Shown here piece by piece: positions 45,097 through 54,063 of a stretch of 64,000 nucleotides of DNA. The DNA is taken from assembly GCA_963752745.1 (NCBI GenBank), contig CAVWAK010000020.1, forward strand, positions 62,001 to 126,000, read 5' to 3'. Every line of letters starts with the position of its first letter. Position 1 is the stretch's first letter. Under the pieces are notes generated by a model. That model saw only the letters and a list, made by a program, of their open reading frames with translations, ran no database searches and was not told where the DNA came from. The position numbers and the translations under genes are program-made. Source of the DNA: Thiogranum sp963752745 (lineage in GTDB: Bacteria > Pseudomonadota > Gammaproteobacteria > DSM-19610).

Positions 45097-45633
45097 TCAT
45101 GACCACTTGCCGTGTTCCGGGCCCATTGATGCCAGCACACTGTTTGAGTTGCTTATCAATTCTCTTTGTAGCTCGCTGGCGGAACCCGCGATATTTGATA
45201 CACGTGTAATTAGTTCAATGGCGGAAGCCGCTTGCTCCGGCGTGAAATTTTGCAAGCTGGGTGCCATCACTTTTTGCAAATGACCCTGGACTTCTTCTCC
45301 CTTGCCTAGCAGATGGCTACTGGAGATGAGCAGTCCTGCTGCATCATTCTTTGACAGATGAAATTCTTCTGAAAATATGCTCAGAATTTCTGCTTTTTCC
45401 TCTGCACTCATGTCACCATCCGCTTTAGCAGCAGCCGTGATTAATAGTGCAGTGGCTTCTAATGGGCTGTCTATTTTATATATTGGGTTGGCGTCATAGT
45501 GCTTTTTCCAGCGACGGCGTCTTTGCCAAAGAAACGGGTTAAGCCCGCCGAGATCGATCCCCATTTCTGCCAAACGGTGTAGAAGCCATAAGATCGTTAC
45601 CAAACTGCCGAGCGCGCCGATAATTACATGCAT
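45097..45633 (-). CDS. TerB-like domain protein with N-terminal membrane anchor
   Basis: 178 residues. Residues 1-20 are hydrophobic (VIIGALGSLVTILWLLHRLA). Residues 60-165 match the TerB/DUF533 fold: TALLITAAAKADGDMSAEEK supplies the conserved acidic residues, repeated in a second half around TPEQAASAIELITRVSNIAG. Such domains are metal-linked and found in tellurite-resistance and stress systems. AGGGG precedes the ATG. No other ter genes are present. Precise role unknown. Confidence 0.72.
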   Translation of the reverse strand: MHVIIGALGSLVTILWLLHRLAEMGIDLGGLNPFLWQRRRRWKKHYDANPIYKIDSPLEATALLITAAAKADGDMSAEEKAEILSIFSEEFHLSKNDAAGLLISSSHLLGKGEEVQGHLQKVMAPSLQNFTPEQAASAIELITRVSNIAGSASELQRELISNSNSVLASMGPEHGKWS

Positions 45634-45916
45634 TTTCGTTAACCCCTTTTGTCACTGGTTCGCTTTAGTGGCAATAATGTTTTTAAACGGACCAGTGAGT
45701 CCCCGCACCATGGTTATAGAATGGCTTAAGAGAGTTACATAACTACCTGTAATGTATATTATAAATGTCGTTAGGTTAGGAATATGCTAACTATAGAAGT
45801 ACATACAGGTTTGTTCTATGTCGGCAAGTGCGGCGATTGAGTTGAATCTTCCAGTACTTGAATGAACAACTCATTTGTCACCGAACTCATGCATCCGGTG
45901 TGTTTCGAGGTGGTTG
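45634..45916. other. AT-rich intergenic region
   Basis: 283 bases. A TGTATATTATAAATG run around 45754-45770 probably belongs to a promoter. CTATAGAAGTACATACAGG and GTTACATAACTACCTGTAATGT look like imperfect dyads about 50 bases apart. No gene is seen. Confidence 0.35.
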
Positions 45917-47101
45917 CTAAAATTCGGTTTCCAGGTAAACCAGCTGAGTTCCGTTAGCGCCTTTTTGAATCCAGGTGGCATGGAACCGGCCATCAGGTGA
46001 GTATGCAATCGCAGGGCTTTGTGGTTCAGCGTCGTCACTTTGGAAATCCTTGTCCTGGCTCCAGCTTAAACCCGCAAGATGTGACATCCACAGGGCATTC
46101 TTTTCTTCCCTCTTGTCCATCCATAGAACCGATAGCTGCTTGTTACCATCGGAAGCAATGGCCGGCGTCCACGCCGGAACAATGTCACCCCATTCATCAG
46201 ACACCTTGTAGTTGTCACCCCAGGTCAAACCGCCATTGTGACTGAACGCGGAATACACCTTGTAACCGGAACGACTGGCGCGTTTATCCAGCCAAACAAC
46301 TACCAACCGATCTTTGGGGCCATTGGAAAGAACATTGCTCACGGCCGAAGACCCACTACCCCATTCGTGCGATTTCTTGATGAGTTCGTTGATCTGAACG
46401 GTGTCAGACAATGACTGTAGCGTTTTACCTGAAGTGGCATACAAGAGGTTCGTTCCACTACTGCGGTCATGCCAGGTAACCACAATGCGTCCCTTGTTCA
46501 ACGCGATGCCCGGGTTGGTCTGAAAGCGGAAGCTCTCGACCGGAGCAACCGGTACGCTATTTTCAGCTTCCCAACGGCCCTTGTTGGGTTTTACCTGTGT
46601 TGCATAGACAACGGATTTATTGCTGTTCGCGGCACTATAGGCAATCAGGGCTGAATTATCGCCACAGCCGATGCTCAGCTCATTGACATTGGTTGATTCT
46701 GCGAGTGGCAGCGCGTTGCCTGGCTGGCCGTTGTCGGCAAGCATCATGACCTTGATGCTCCCCTCTTCAATCCATGACAGGTAGAACAGGTCGCCACAGT
46801 AGGCAATCACCGGGCTGTACGCATCACCTTTGCTGAGCGGTGTCGGCGTGTTGAAGCCGGGCTCCCCTGCACGCTTGAATGCTGCAAAAACGGTGGCCTT
46901 ACCGTTTCTGATTTGTTCCCAAACCACTCCGACCTGGTTGTTTGAGGCTGCAATGTTCTTTCGGCCGGAAGACGCCAGTTGAATAAATACCGATTTATCT
47001 TCCGTATGTGTAACAGTAACGGGGGCATTTCCAGCTACGCAAACACTGGACAGCAACAGGATGCTCGACAGCACCATCTGGAAGAAGTATTGGCGGCGCA
47101 T
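45917..47101 (-). CDS. Exported sialidase-like beta-propeller protein
   Basis: 394 residues with a signal peptide (MVLSSILLLSSVCVAGNAP). Repeats built around Asp-box/BNR-like segments: FSHNGGLTWGDN is clear, with repeated blades such as RIVVTWHDRSSG, RLVVVWLDKRASRSG, LSVLWMDKREEK and FHATWIQKG. This predicts a six-bladed propeller. Sialidase catalytic residues are not obvious. Its start codon shares one base with the stop of the thioredoxin-like gene, so the two are coupled. Likely an exported binding or sensing scaffold. Confidence 0.78.
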   Translation of the reverse strand: MRRQYFFQMVLSSILLLSSVCVAGNAPVTVTHTEDKSVFIQLASSGRKNIAASNNQVGVVWEQIRNGKATVFAAFKRAGEPGFNTPTPLSKGDAYSPVIAYCGDLFYLSWIEEGSIKVMMLADNGQPGNALPLAESTNVNELSIGCGDNSALIAYSAANSNKSVVYATQVKPNKGRWEAENSVPVAPVESFRFQTNPGIALNKGRIVVTWHDRSSGTNLLYATSGKTLQSLSDTVQINELIKKSHEWGSGSSAVSNVLSNGPKDRLVVVWLDKRASRSGYKVYSAFSHNGGLTWGDNYKVSDEWGDIVPAWTPAIASDGNKQLSVLWMDKREEKNALWMSHLAGLSWSQDKDFQSDDAEPQSPAIAYSPDGRFHATWIQKGANGTQLVYLETEF

Positions 47102-47616
47102 TAGTGCGTGCGCTTGAAGTCTTTAAAACTGACGTTGGCGTAATTGCCACCCTGAATGTAGCGATCCATCTCTAACAGTTGCCTGGCATCCTGGAAACCA
47201 TAGACCTTGAGTATTTCTTTGCCATCGGGTTCCAGGAAGAAGAATACCGGTGTACCGAGAGTATTCATGCGTTCACCGAGCTGCATTTCTGTGATGCGTT
47301 CGCCGCTGGGCAAAACCAGTCGATCCATACTCTCTGAATTGGCGTAAACCAGCACATAGTTTTCTGAATAGGCTTTCTTGACGGCAGCATCGGAAAAGCT
47401 TTCTTTGTTGGTCTTGTCGCAGAAGCCGCAGCCATAGCGGCCGAAATACAGGAAAACCGGACGGTTTTGGTCTGTTGCCCGCCCGAGCCCTTCATCGTAG
47501 CGGAGAAAGCTGTATCCGCCAGGTGGCTCTGCAGCGGCGGGAAACGCCACCACCAACATCTGTACAAGAACGAGCAGCGAGAGACCTGCTTTCGATAATC
47601 TGCCAGAGCACTCCAT
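47101..47616 (-). CDS. Exported thioredoxin-like protein (SoxW/DUF255-like)
   Basis: 171 residues from the ATG at 47616 with GGAG six bases upstream. Signal peptide (LLVLVQMLVVAFPAAAE). Redox motif GRYGCGFCDKTN (CxxC as CGFC). A cis-Pro segment LGTPVFFFLEPDG follows. This resembles periplasmic thioredoxins of the SoxW and DsbD-gamma groups. Coupled to the beta-propeller gene. Inferred role: reduces or isomerises a disulfide in its partner or handles a sulfur species; no direct evidence. Confidence 0.85.
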   Translation of the reverse strand: MECSGRLSKAGLSLLVLVQMLVVAFPAAAEPPGGYSFLRYDEGLGRATDQNRPVFLYFGRYGCGFCDKTNKESFSDAAVKKAYSENYVLVYANSESMDRLVLPSGERITEMQLGERMNTLGTPVFFFLEPDGKEILKVYGFQDARQLLEMDRYIQGGNYANVSFKDFKRTH

Positions 47617-47815
47617 TCTCAACTCCGTAATGCCAAGTTACTGTTTGTTAGATCTAACAGCCAATTGCCTGAGTTTAAACAGAAACATTTGCAAAAGAAA
47701 CTGGTGGCGGGATTATCGGGGTATCCAGGTGATGGCATTTTACTGCTTCTCAGTTTGCTCCTATGCACGGTATAGTTCGCGGTTTCACCCCCTACATGGC
47801 CTTCAGGATTTAAAC

Positions 47816-48253
47816 ATGGACACTGAATTCACCGCTCATAATGAACTGGAGAAAAAACTTGTCTCAGCCCAGCAGGGACAGATGGATAGCTCTGCTTTTG
47901 TGAGCGAGCTTATTGCTGCACAGGTGTTTATGCCTGTACAGGACGAGCCCAGCGAGATTCAGGGGTTTCAGCGGTCCAGCAAGGCCAATCCACTGACACT
48001 GGAGTCGGAAGATGGCCAGAATGTTCTGGTGCTGTTCACCAGCCCGGAACGTGCCAAACCCTTTCTGGTCGATTTTCCAGACTATCAGGGTGGATTACTG
48101 ACCGAGTTCAGCTGGATTCTGGAACGGATTGGCAGCGGTATCGCCATTGCCCTGAATCCGGGTATGGAGGTGGGTATTGATTTCGATGCCGAGATGGTCG
48201 AGCAGATGATTCATGCACATAAAGCCGCCAATCCAGGCGTACCAGCCTCCTGA
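47816..48253 (+). CDS. SseB-like domain protein
   Basis: 145 residues. ALVSELIAAQ-like segment followed by VLVLFTSPERAKPFL and IAIALNPGMEVGIDFD matches the SseB N-terminal domain. Cytoplasmic. A longer frame starting at 47630 contains no similarity and overlaps the divergent promoter, so I use the ATG at 47816 with AGGA upstream. Function of such proteins is not well defined. Isolated gene. Confidence 0.8.
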   Translation: MDTEFTAHNELEKKLVSAQQGQMDSSAFVSELIAAQVFMPVQDEPSEIQGFQRSSKANPLTLESEDGQNVLVLFTSPERAKPFLVDFPDYQGGLLTEFSWILERIGSGIAIALNPGMEVGIDFDAEMVEQMIHAHKAANPGVPAS

Positions 48254-48279
48254 ATCAGTTTCTCCAGGTCCACGCGTGA

Positions 48280-48666
48280 TCAGCCTGTGCTGCTGTTCAA
48301 CGCCGCGACACAGGCCGCAAGTTCGTGCTCGGGAATCGGAAATGTAAAGGTCTGATGAAACTCGTGAATGGCCAGTAAGCGCGCGAACTGATGCGCATAC
48401 TCTTGTTCGTAAAAAACGATGACCCGGGTGTCCGGCAGGCGCTCCACTACGGACATCATTGATTCCAGAGAGCTGGTTCGGTCGCGAAAATCGGACTGAA
48501 AATTAAACTCTGCGACGATGACCTGCGGCGTTCGCTTTCTGATGGTGCTCATTGCCTTGCGCATCCGGTTTTCCACCAGTACTTCGTATCCCGCCTGCTG
48601 GTACAGCGGGGTAAAGTTCGGATAGCCGCCGATCTCTGCTACTGACATTAACAGGGGTTTTTGCAT
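48280..48666 (-). CDS. Receiver-like protein lacking the phospho-Asp, unknown role
   Basis: 128 residues. The alternation of hydrophobic strands and helices (YEVLVENRMRKAMSTIRKR, QVIVAEFNFQSD, DTRVIVFYEQEY) suggests a receiver-type fold. The position of the phospho-acceptor reads VAEFNF, with no Asp, so signalling by phosphorylation is unlikely. Convergent with the SseB-like gene, 26 bases apart. Start at the ATG at 48666. Recognised only at fold level. Confidence 0.55.
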   Translation of the reverse strand: MQKPLLMSVAEIGGYPNFTPLYQQAGYEVLVENRMRKAMSTIRKRTPQVIVAEFNFQSDFRDRTSSLESMMSVVERLPDTRVIVFYEQEYAHQFARLLAIHEFHQTFTFPIPEHELAACVAALNSSTG

Positions 48667-48720
48667 GGTTCGAGTGTATAGAAATCTCAAGGATTTCGCC
48701 CGTATACCAATATAGTAGGC

Positions 48721-49503
48721 ATGGCCAAACCCGGTTTCTTTCGCACTGTCCGTATAACCCTCCTTTTGGTGGTGCTGTTCTTTGTAGGTATGAACACCTG
48801 GCTCACCCAGCTACGCAGCACCGACTGGAACGACACCCTGTGGATGGCTGTCTACCCTGTCAACGGTGATGGCAGCCAGATTACCCGGCGTTACATTGAA
48901 ACCCTGACCCCGGAGAGCTTCGACAGTATTGAAACCTTTTTGTCCGACGAGGCAAAGCGCTACCAGGTCGATATCGGTGAGCCGGTTACTGTCCGTCTGG
49001 CGCCAACGGTTAACAGCCGGCCGCCAATGCCGCCTGAAAACGGCAGCACACTGGAGATCATGTTGTGGAGCCTGCAATTGCGATACTGGGCAGCGCTGAA
49101 CGACGATTTTCCGGGGCCGGAACCCGATATACGGATGTATGTTGTCTATCATGATCCAGAACAGCACAAGCGCCTGCGCCACTCGCTGGGACTGCAAAAA
49201 GGCATGATTGGTGTCGTCAACGCCTTCGCTGCAAGAAGCGTGGAGCAACGCAACAATGTGGTTATCGCACACGAATTCCTGCATACACTGGGTGCAAGTG
49301 ACAAGTACGATCTATCAAGCAACCAGCCGATCTATCCGCACGGCTACGCCGAGCCCGACCGGGAACCTTTATATCCGCAACGTCGCGCCGAGATCATGGG
49401 TGGCCGCATTCCGCTCTCGGATCACCAGGCCGTTATGCCAAAGTCCGTTGCGGTATCCAGTATCGGCAACCAGACAGCCATGGAAATTAACTGGCTCAAC
49501 TAA
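48721..49503 (+). CDS. Putative membrane-anchored zinc metalloprotease-like protein
   Basis: 260 residues. One N-terminal membrane segment (ITLLLVVLFFVGMNTWL). Near residue 180, NVVIAHEFLHTLGASDKYDL has an HExxH zinc-binding motif followed by a third candidate ligand region with Asp and Tyr, and AEIMGG is reminiscent of a Met turn. Function unknown; likely periplasmic or surface facing. Located between a receiver-like gene and acetolactate synthase, with no evident operon partner. Confidence 0.7.
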   Translation: MAKPGFFRTVRITLLLVVLFFVGMNTWLTQLRSTDWNDTLWMAVYPVNGDGSQITRRYIETLTPESFDSIETFLSDEAKRYQVDIGEPVTVRLAPTVNSRPPMPPENGSTLEIMLWSLQLRYWAALNDDFPGPEPDIRMYVVYHDPEQHKRLRHSLGLQKGMIGVVNAFAARSVEQRNNVVIAHEFLHTLGASDKYDLSSNQPIYPHGYAEPDREPLYPQRRAEIMGGRIPLSDHQAVMPKSVAVSSIGNQTAMEINWLN

Positions 49504-49545
49504 AATCGTATTGTCTATACTATGCCGAACGACAGGGAGATCAGC

Positions 49546-51258
49546 ATGAGCCAGGCACACGCAGAAGAAACCGGAAAAGATGCGGGCAAGACGGACTTGC
49601 AGAAGGCATCGGATGTCTTTGTCCGCTGCCTTGAAGCTGAAGGTGTCACCCATATTTTCGGCGTTCCCGGGGAAGAAAACGCCGATTTTATGATATCGCT
49701 AATGGATAGCAGTATTGAATTCGTACTCTGCAGACACGAACAATCGGCGGCATTTATTGCCGACGTGTACGGGCGACTGACCGGTCAGGCCGGTGTGTGT
49801 CTGGCAACGCTGGGGCCGGGAGCAACCAATCTGGTCACCGGACTGGCGGATGCGAATATGGATCGCGCACCCGTTGTGGCCATAATTGGCCAGGGCTCTA
49901 CAAAACGATTGCACAAGGAAAGCCACCAGAACATGGACGCAATTGCAATGGTGCAACCGATCAGCAAATGGGCGCACTCTGTCGTTGATGGCGAAACAAT
50001 TCCTGAAGTTGTGCGCAAGGCATTCAAGCTCTCGGAAGCAGAAAAGCCCGGCGTGACAGTCATCGAGCTTCCGGAGGATGTTGCCAAGGAGCAGGTTAAC
50101 GTCAGGCCTATGCCGGTCTACAAAACGCGGCGTCCTGGTGCTGATCACAAGGCGGTAAATGCAGCAGTAGAAGCATTGGTTGCCGCCCGTCGGCCGGTCA
50201 TACTGGCTGGCAACGGTGCCATTCGCAAAAGGGCTGCAACCCAGCTACAACGTCTGTCACACAAAACAGGTATTCCGGTGGTGAACACATTTATGGGTAA
50301 AGGTGCCATGCCCATGGATGACAATCATTGTCTGTTTACCATGGGGCTGCAGGGCAAAGACCATATCAACCACGCGCTTGATGATGTCGATCTTGTATTC
50401 ACTATCGGCTATGACCTGGTCGAATACAGTCCCAGCTTCTGGAATGCGGACATGAGCAAGAAGGTCATACATCTGGATTTTTGGCCGGCCGAGATCGATT
50501 ATCATTACACTGTCGCTGTCGATGTGGTTGGCGATATTGCCGATGCCTTGTGGCAGATCAATATGACGCTGGAGCGCGACCATGCAGCCGATCTGCCCTT
50601 GCAGAACATCGATGCCTGGCAAAAGTTACGTAACACTATTCTCCAGGACTTCGCCATGGAGAAAGACGATACGTCGTTCCCCATGAAGCCCCAGAAAGTG
50701 CTCTGGGATGTGCGTGAGTTTCTCGGTTCGAGCGACTACCTTCTATCCGATGTTGGCGCTCACAAAATGTGGATTTCCCGTTATTATCAATGTCAGGATG
50801 CCAATACCTGCCTGATCTCGAACGGCTTCTGTTCCATGGGCTTTGCCCTGCCCGGCGCCATTGGTGCCAAGCTGGCACAACCGGACAGGAAAGTGCTGGC
50901 GATATGTGGTGATGCCGGTTTCCTGATGAACGTTCAGGATCTGGAAACAGCTGTCCGCCTGAAACTCAACGTGGTGTACATGGTCTGGGAAGATGGCGAG
51001 TATGGCCTGATCAAATGGAAGCAGCAAAACCAGTTCGCCGGCAAGCATTCCAAACTGGACTTCGGTAACCCGAATTGGGAATTGCTCGCGCAGTCGTTCG
51101 GCATGTGGGGTAAAACGCTGACCAGTGCGGGTGAGTTGCAGGGAGCCCTGGAAGAAGCATTTCAGCAGGAAGGACCTGCACTGATCGCAGTGCCCATCGA
51201 TTATTCAGAAAACGTCAAGCTGACCAAACGACTCGGTGAGATCGAGTGCACGCTGTGA
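49546..51258 (+). CDS. Acetolactate synthase, large-subunit type (TPP-dependent)
   Basis: 570 residues, start at the ATG at 49546 with AGGGAGA upstream. THIFGVPGEENADFMISL at the N-terminus, with the TPP Glu in LCRHEQSAAFIADVYGR, FAD-binding-like middle domain and C-terminal TPP motif AICGDAGFLMNVQDLE. The TPP motif is GDAGF followed by about 25 residues and an acidic end. No ilvN regulatory subunit follows, so a catabolic AlsS-like or other TPP enzyme (for example glyoxylate carboligase-like) is possible. Stands as a single gene. Confidence 0.87.
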   Translation: MSQAHAEETGKDAGKTDLQKASDVFVRCLEAEGVTHIFGVPGEENADFMISLMDSSIEFVLCRHEQSAAFIADVYGRLTGQAGVCLATLGPGATNLVTGLADANMDRAPVVAIIGQGSTKRLHKESHQNMDAIAMVQPISKWAHSVVDGETIPEVVRKAFKLSEAEKPGVTVIELPEDVAKEQVNVRPMPVYKTRRPGADHKAVNAAVEALVAARRPVILAGNGAIRKRAATQLQRLSHKTGIPVVNTFMGKGAMPMDDNHCLFTMGLQGKDHINHALDDVDLVFTIGYDLVEYSPSFWNADMSKKVIHLDFWPAEIDYHYTVAVDVVGDIADALWQINMTLERDHAADLPLQNIDAWQKLRNTILQDFAMEKDDTSFPMKPQKVLWDVREFLGSSDYLLSDVGAHKMWISRYYQCQDANTCLISNGFCSMGFALPGAIGAKLAQPDRKVLAICGDAGFLMNVQDLETAVRLKLNVVYMVWEDGEYGLIKWKQQNQFAGKHSKLDFGNPNWELLAQSFGMWGKTLTSAGELQGALEEAFQQEGPALIAVPIDYSENVKLTKRLGEIECTL

Positions 51259-51348
51259 AATAGTTCCGGCAAGTGTCCCCAGAGTTATTGCGTGTTTATC
51301 GCCGCTTTAATTCGGTAAGGTAAAGCCAAACAGCTATGAGTAGCAACA

Positions 51349-52038
51349 ATGATCCCCCAAACCGATAGCAAGCCTGGTGTCCGCGAGAGCCATCTGCTGC
51401 GCAAACAGAATAATCCCGTGTTCAGTGAGTCCGCGCGCAACGTGAGCAATGAGGCGCTGGCTGAAGCTCGAATGGAAGACGGGGTGGAAATGGACCAGTT
51501 TATCCAGGAGTTCCAGGTACTGGTCAAACGGGCTGTAGAACTTGAACCCAACACGCCCAGCGAAACCATCCTCGAAATCAAGGAGCAGCTTGATCACAGC
51601 TATCAGCGTGCCTGTGCTCTCCCCGGTGATCAATCCACTATCAAGAATGCGATTCGCCAGTTGATTGAAGTGATTATGAAGGCAGTACGCAGTGGTATTG
51701 GTAATGATGCTTATGCGGAGCGCCAGCTGGAAGAGGAAATCATTGCCCGGGAGGCACATTTCGAATTACAGGAACTACCGCTGGTCGCGGCCCTTACTCA
51801 CGCTGAGTCGCCGGTTAGCGAGGATGAGTTTCTGCCCTCGCTGCTGAGTGAGGCAGAGGATAGTCTGGAGCGCTGCCTGTTATTGTTCGATGAGAATCAG
51901 TTGGCAACCATTTGCAATAATGCTGAAGAATATCTGTTAAAAACAGATCCGGATAAACAGCTTGCTGATGCCTGGCGGCGCGTGGTGCAGATTCAGGATT
52001 ATTATCGCCGCCTGCTTCCCGAAACCGCGGCAAACTAG
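51349..52038 (+). CDS. Conserved hypothetical protein, helical
   Basis: 229 residues, highly helical and acidic, no membrane segments. Predicted coiled-coil-like stretches (MDQFIQEFQVLVKRAVELE; YAERQLEEEIIAREAHFEL). Eight bases separate it from fpr, so the two are probably cotranscribed. I do not recognise a named family. The start ATG at 51349 has no strong Shine-Dalgarno sequence. Confidence 0.7.
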   Translation: MIPQTDSKPGVRESHLLRKQNNPVFSESARNVSNEALAEARMEDGVEMDQFIQEFQVLVKRAVELEPNTPSETILEIKEQLDHSYQRACALPGDQSTIKNAIRQLIEVIMKAVRSGIGNDAYAERQLEEEIIAREAHFELQELPLVAALTHAESPVSEDEFLPSLLSEAEDSLERCLLLFDENQLATICNNAEEYLLKTDPDKQLADAWRRVVQIQDYYRRLLPETAAN

Positions 52039-52046
52039 GCCGTCTT

Positions 52047-52805
52047 ATGGTTGATATAGACCGCAAGCGGTGGGTTGAAGGCCGTGTGCAGGCGTTACAT
52101 CGCTGGACGGACAAGCTGTATTCCGTGCGCGTCGAAGCTGACGTGGATCCGTTCACCGCTGGTCAATTTACCAAGATAGGTTTGGTAATTGACGATGAAC
52201 TGGTTGGACGCCCCTATTCCTTTGTCAACGCCCCGCATGAATCGCCGCTGGAATTTTACTTCGTTACGGTACCCGATGGGCCACTCACTCACCGCCTGAT
52301 TGATTTACAGCCAGGTGATCCCATTGAAGTCAGCAGACGTGCATCAGGGTTTCTGACGCTGGACGAGGTTCCGGAAGCGCAGGACCTGTGGCTCTTGTCG
52401 ACTGGCACAGCTATCGGACCGTTTCTTTCCATTCTAAAAACGCAGCAGGTGTGGGAGCGGTTTGAGCGAGTTGTCCTGGTACACGCAGTGCGACACGCTG
52501 AAGAGCTCAGTTTCGACGAAACCATTCAGTCGTTGCTAACGTCGCGAGCCGATCGCTTTCGATTTCTGCCTTTTGTCAGCCGCGAGCTCACTGAGTTTGC
52601 CTTGCCTGGACGAGTGCCTGCAGCGATTGAAACGGGGCTTCTTGAGGAACGCGCCGGGTTTCAAATCACTGCAAATTCTTCGCAAGTGATGTTGTGCGGT
52701 AATCCGGCCATGGTGAAAGATACCAGCGAAGCTCTGCAGGCACGTGGCCTGATCCGCAATCGCAGGCGCACACCCGGACACATCAGTGTAGAGAACTACT
52801 GGTAG
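52047..52805 (+). CDS. fpr: Ferredoxin/flavodoxin-NADP+ reductase
   Basis: 252 residues, typical for bacterial Fpr. FAD segment RPYSFVNAPHE (RxYS motif), NADP segment WLLSTGTAIGPFLSIL, and the C-terminal VMLCGNPAMVKDT and HISVENYW, where the terminal aromatic stacks on FAD. Transfers electrons between NADPH and ferredoxin or flavodoxin for oxidative-stress defence and Fe-S repair. No SoxRS-like box was found upstream, since it follows the helical hypothetical gene closely. Confidence 0.93.
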   Translation: MVDIDRKRWVEGRVQALHRWTDKLYSVRVEADVDPFTAGQFTKIGLVIDDELVGRPYSFVNAPHESPLEFYFVTVPDGPLTHRLIDLQPGDPIEVSRRASGFLTLDEVPEAQDLWLLSTGTAIGPFLSILKTQQVWERFERVVLVHAVRHAEELSFDETIQSLLTSRADRFRFLPFVSRELTEFALPGRVPAAIETGLLEERAGFQITANSSQVMLCGNPAMVKDTSEALQARGLIRNRRRTPGHISVENYW

Positions 52806-52901
52806 AGCGATGTATACTAGCCCGCTAGCCCTTCTCCCGTACCCAAGCAGGGGTTCTATAATTTAACGATAAATAACAAGGAGTTATAGAATATTACTAA
52901 T

Positions 52902-54014
52902 ATGGACGTTGATATTAATAAAGCAGATCGTCGAATGGAACGGCGCAGACGGACAGATCGGTTCGCCGGCGAGCAGCCAGTGGCATCAGGCTTCCGCTAC
53001 CCAAGCTGGCAGGAACAGCGTATCCAGTTCATCACCCGTTACGTATTTTTGTTTTTGGGGGTGCTGTTTTTCAATGTGGTTGAAGGTATCTCGCCCGCCT
53101 ACTGGTCCCTTACCCAGCTGAATATAGCATTTGCCGTTTACCTGGTGCTGAATACAGCATTTTTTGCGCACGCTCGTAATAACCAGCTCAACCCGCGGCG
53201 GTATTACGTCGCCATGTGGGTTGATATTGTTATGACCTCTATCTGTGTGCTTAACGATCCCTACGCTATTCCACCATCCCTGCTGGTCTTCATTATGGTG
53301 GTGCTGGGTAACGGCATGCGGTATGGCATGCGTTTGTTTGCGGTATCACTCATCGGCAGTTTCGCAGCTACCATGCTGGTGCTTTCAGCGCGTTATATGA
53401 TCAATGGGACAACCCTGTCACCCGGTTTGCTGTTTCTCAATCTGTTTGGTGGCATCATCCTGGTCTATGCCTATATTCTCATGGGGCGTATTGAACGCAG
53501 TCGGCGCGAACTCGAACTGCACAGTAACCTGGATACGCTTACCGGCCTGCTGAACCGTCGAGCACTGATGGATACTGCCAAGACCATGTTCCAGCGTTTA
53601 CAGCGTAATCAATCCAGTTTTGTCATGTTGTTTGCTGACCTCGACAAGTTCAAGGCGGTAAACGACGTATTGGGTCATGCCGCAGGTGACATGGTGCTCA
53701 AACAGTTCGCTGATATTGTCCGTCAGTCTATCCGCACTACTGATGTTGCTGCACGCTTTGGCGGAGACGAATTCGTCATGTTGCTTGAAGACACCGGCCT
53801 GGATGAAGCCAGGTATGTGGCCGTGCGCATCCAGGAACAGGTGGTCGAATGGGCCCTGGAGAATGATATCGATTTCAGTGTCACCTTTGGTCTGGGTGAA
53901 GCTCCTGTCCACGGAAATGATTTTACCAGCCTGCTGGAGCAGGTTGACCAGGCATTGTATCATTCGAAAACCGAGCATACAGGTGGTGGCCTGGCCTTTG
54001 CCAAATGCCCGTGA
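52902..54014 (+). CDS. Membrane-bound diguanylate cyclase (GGDEF)
   Basis: 370 residues. Six predicted membrane helices in residues 40-190 (for example YVFLFLGVLFFNVVEGI) form an uncharacterised membrane sensor of about the MASE type. The GGDEF domain has FADLDKFKAVND and an intact ARFGGDEFVMLLED. An RxxD inhibitory site five residues before GGDEF reads TDVAARF, so there is no clear I-site. ATG at 52902 is 18 bases from GGAG; an in-frame ATT nine bases after GGAG could be the real start. A TATAAT lies at 52857-52862. Confidence 0.9.
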   Translation: MDVDINKADRRMERRRRTDRFAGEQPVASGFRYPSWQEQRIQFITRYVFLFLGVLFFNVVEGISPAYWSLTQLNIAFAVYLVLNTAFFAHARNNQLNPRRYYVAMWVDIVMTSICVLNDPYAIPPSLLVFIMVVLGNGMRYGMRLFAVSLIGSFAATMLVLSARYMINGTTLSPGLLFLNLFGGIILVYAYILMGRIERSRRELELHSNLDTLTGLLNRRALMDTAKTMFQRLQRNQSSFVMLFADLDKFKAVNDVLGHAAGDMVLKQFADIVRQSIRTTDVAARFGGDEFVMLLEDTGLDEARYVAVRIQEQVVEWALENDIDFSVTFGLGEAPVHGNDFTSLLEQVDQALYHSKTEHTGGGLAFAKCP

Positions 54015-54063
54015 GCAATACTTCGTTTAACTCCTTAACACACAGCCAGTCAAATAGAGAATC

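Noticed and set aside
44907..45140. 77-codon minus-strand frame near the TerB-like gene
   Set aside because: It overlaps the TerB-like gene end in another frame and has no supporting signal.
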